DNA from: CBDCYS01 sp965226245
GTDB lineage: Bacteria; Acidobacteriota; Terriglobia; Bryobacterales; UBA6623
Direction of reading: 5' to 3'
DNA length: 64,000 nucleotides
Assembly: GCA_965226245.1 (NCBI GenBank)
Contig: CBDDCL010000012.1
Location: forward strand, 1 to 64,000
The notes beneath the pieces were generated by a model. The model ran no database searches. It saw only the letters and a program-made list of their open reading frames with translations, and was not told the origin of the DNA. The position numbers and the translations under genes were made by a program. Within the stretch, counting starts at the first letter, position 1. Every line of letters starts with the position of its first letter. Below are positions 63,184 to 64,000 of the stretch, piece after piece.

Positions 63184-63723
63184 ATGCTCGATCTGACACC
63201 AGTCCTTGCAGCCCTGGGTGCCATTGTTGCCATTGTCACGGCGTTCTTTACGCTTCGTCGCTTCGTTCATTGGTTGCGCCCAATTCGGATCTCTCCGAGT
63301 ATACGTCGCGTCTTCGATGGATCTGATCCCGAACAGGTACTCGCGACCGTCACGAATGTCAGTGGTGAAGACCAGGTATTGGTTCGGTGCAGTGCGAGGA
63401 GTGCGCACCCGGTTCGCACGGCTTTGCTGAGGCACCTTAAGCAGCCTTTCATATCCCCTCGGCTCTACCCAACCGTCTGGTACGGAGCAATCTGTTTTGA
63501 TCTCATGGGGGAAGAGCCGATCCGTCTTGCACCGCAAGAGCAACGGCAACTTTCGCACTCACTGTCGGATCACCCTCTATGCTTGTTCTTAACACCGGAA
63601 ATTCAGGTGGAGGCACAGCTATCTGAGGGACGGGTCTTTCGGAGTAGAAGAATCGAGGTGCCCGAGAGGTGGCGCTTTCGTCCTTCTGGCGATGCCACCC
63701 AACCAGACCAGAACCTCATCTGA
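63184..63723 (+). CDS. Hypothetical membrane-anchored protein
   Basis: A 179-aa protein with an N-terminal membrane helix (about residues 7-25, LAALGAIVAIVTAFFTLRR) and a soluble C-terminal part with beta-rich blocks (QVLATVTNVSGEDQVLVRC, and later CFDLMGEEPIRL). No family recognised. It reads alone. Confidence 0.5.
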   Translation: MLDLTPVLAALGAIVAIVTAFFTLRRFVHWLRPIRISPSIRRVFDGSDPEQVLATVTNVSGEDQVLVRCSARSAHPVRTALLRHLKQPFISPRLYPTVWYGAICFDLMGEEPIRLAPQEQRQLSHSLSDHPLCLFLTPEIQVEAQLSEGRVFRSRRIEVPERWRFRPSGDATQPDQNLI

Positions 63724-63738
63724 TGATCCCTCTTCCTC

Positions 63739-63843
63739 CTACCGGGTCATCCAACCCTTCAGGGCTTCCCCAATGCTGCGCGGATCGTCCAGTGTGGCAA
63801 CGCGGCCATGCAGAAAGGCAAGGATGCGCCGCGGACCCTGGTG
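63739..63843 (-). pseudogene. RelE-type toxin, N-terminal/mid fragment
   Basis: The minus strand reads RILAFLHGRVATLDDPRSIGEALKG and then ends. It overlaps in content with the RelE C-terminal piece at 47801-47945 (which starts IGEALKG), so the two look like complementary parts of closely related relE genes, each next to a RepA. Confidence 0.55.
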
Positions 63844-63879
63844 CCCGGTCTTGTCTGAGGCACATGGGAGAATAAAGCC

Positions 63880-64000
63880 ATGCAGCGTCAACGCGATGGG
63901 TTGGTTCCCGTCGGTGAAATCATCGCCGATCTCCCCGGCCCGGTGAAGGCAATCCGCGAAGCCTCGCCTCAGGCGCGGCACCACTTCACCCGCTTCGACC
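63880..64000 (+). CDS. repA: Plasmid RepA, start only, runs off right edge
   Basis: ATG 63880 opens MQRQRDGLVPVGEIIADLPGP, then REASPQARHHFTRFD. It matches the broken RepA at 47495 (MQRKRGELVPIGEALADLGGP) with about half of residues equal. The region just before the ATG (CATGGGAGAATAAAGCC) is also like that before the other copy. So a second copy of the same replicon type begins here. Confidence 0.6.
   Translation, partial: MQRQRDGLVPVGEIIADLPGPVKAIREASPQARHHFTRFD

Noticed and set aside
1..64000. CRISPR array or tRNA/rRNA genes
   Set aside because: I saw no regular short repeats with unique spacers and no tRNA-like cloverleaf or rRNA stretch on reading; a tool search could overturn this.

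Overview
The window is a GC-rich, mosaic, plasmid-like or integrative-element region from a Gram-negative bacterium. The best lineage hint is the large secreted protease at 56.6-61.0 kb, which carries a region resembling the TIGR03437 'Solibacter' C-terminal domain. That points to Acidobacteriota (Bryobacter/Solibacter-like). This assignment rests on one gene plus general style and is tentative.

Layout. 0-6.5 kb: a minus-strand plasmid backbone with a replication-relaxation protein, a zinc-ribbon VirD4/TraG-type ATPase and a RepA-type initiator, with five 22-bp iterons upstream of repA. 6.9-17.9 kb: a plus-strand type IV secretion operon (truncated virB4, virB9, virB10, virB5, virB6, virB8, a winged-helix protein, virD4, virB11) ending in a broken nuclease gene. 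No relaxase, virB2 or virB3 is visible. 18-31 kb: a decayed accessory zone with IS1380 and IS481-like transposases, a frameshifted parA/RHH cassette and an intact second one, a deoxyribosyltransferase, a glutamate symporter and an integrase wreck. 31.5-44.6 kb: a complete, apparently intact type 1 BREX phage-defence operon (brxA-brxB-brxC-pglX-pglZ-brxL) followed by a likely terminator. 44.7-47.9 kb: a small zinc-ribbon gene, a gene cut by an IS5 copy, a broken second repA and a relE remnant. 48-55.3 kb: a Rad50/RloC-like zinc-hook ATPase with an XRE-type gene, a remnant of an SMC-type ATPase, a Tn3-family terminal repeat, and an SbcC/SbcD-like pair lying between two fragments that look like one serine recombinase. 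55.7-61 kb: a truncated PIN-like gene and the multidomain secreted protease. 61-64 kb: a second iteron-like set, an internally deleted IS5, a higBA toxin-antitoxin pair with a perfect palindromic operator, and the start of a third rep gene at the right edge.

How it works together: replication and partition (three rep loci of two types, two parA/RHH pairs), transfer (T4SS) and stabilisation (higBA, rel remnants) carry a defence island of BREX, an RloC-like nuclease candidate and an SbcCD-like pair. Many broken genes show repeated fusion of replicons and IS/Tn3 traffic. The most notable items are the intact BREX operon with a possible non-canonical brxA start, the recombinase split around the SbcCD-like pair next to a Tn3 end, the nested inverted repeat before virD4 (possible oriT), and the nearly identical 0.22-kb block shared by two otherwise diverged secreted-protein genes.
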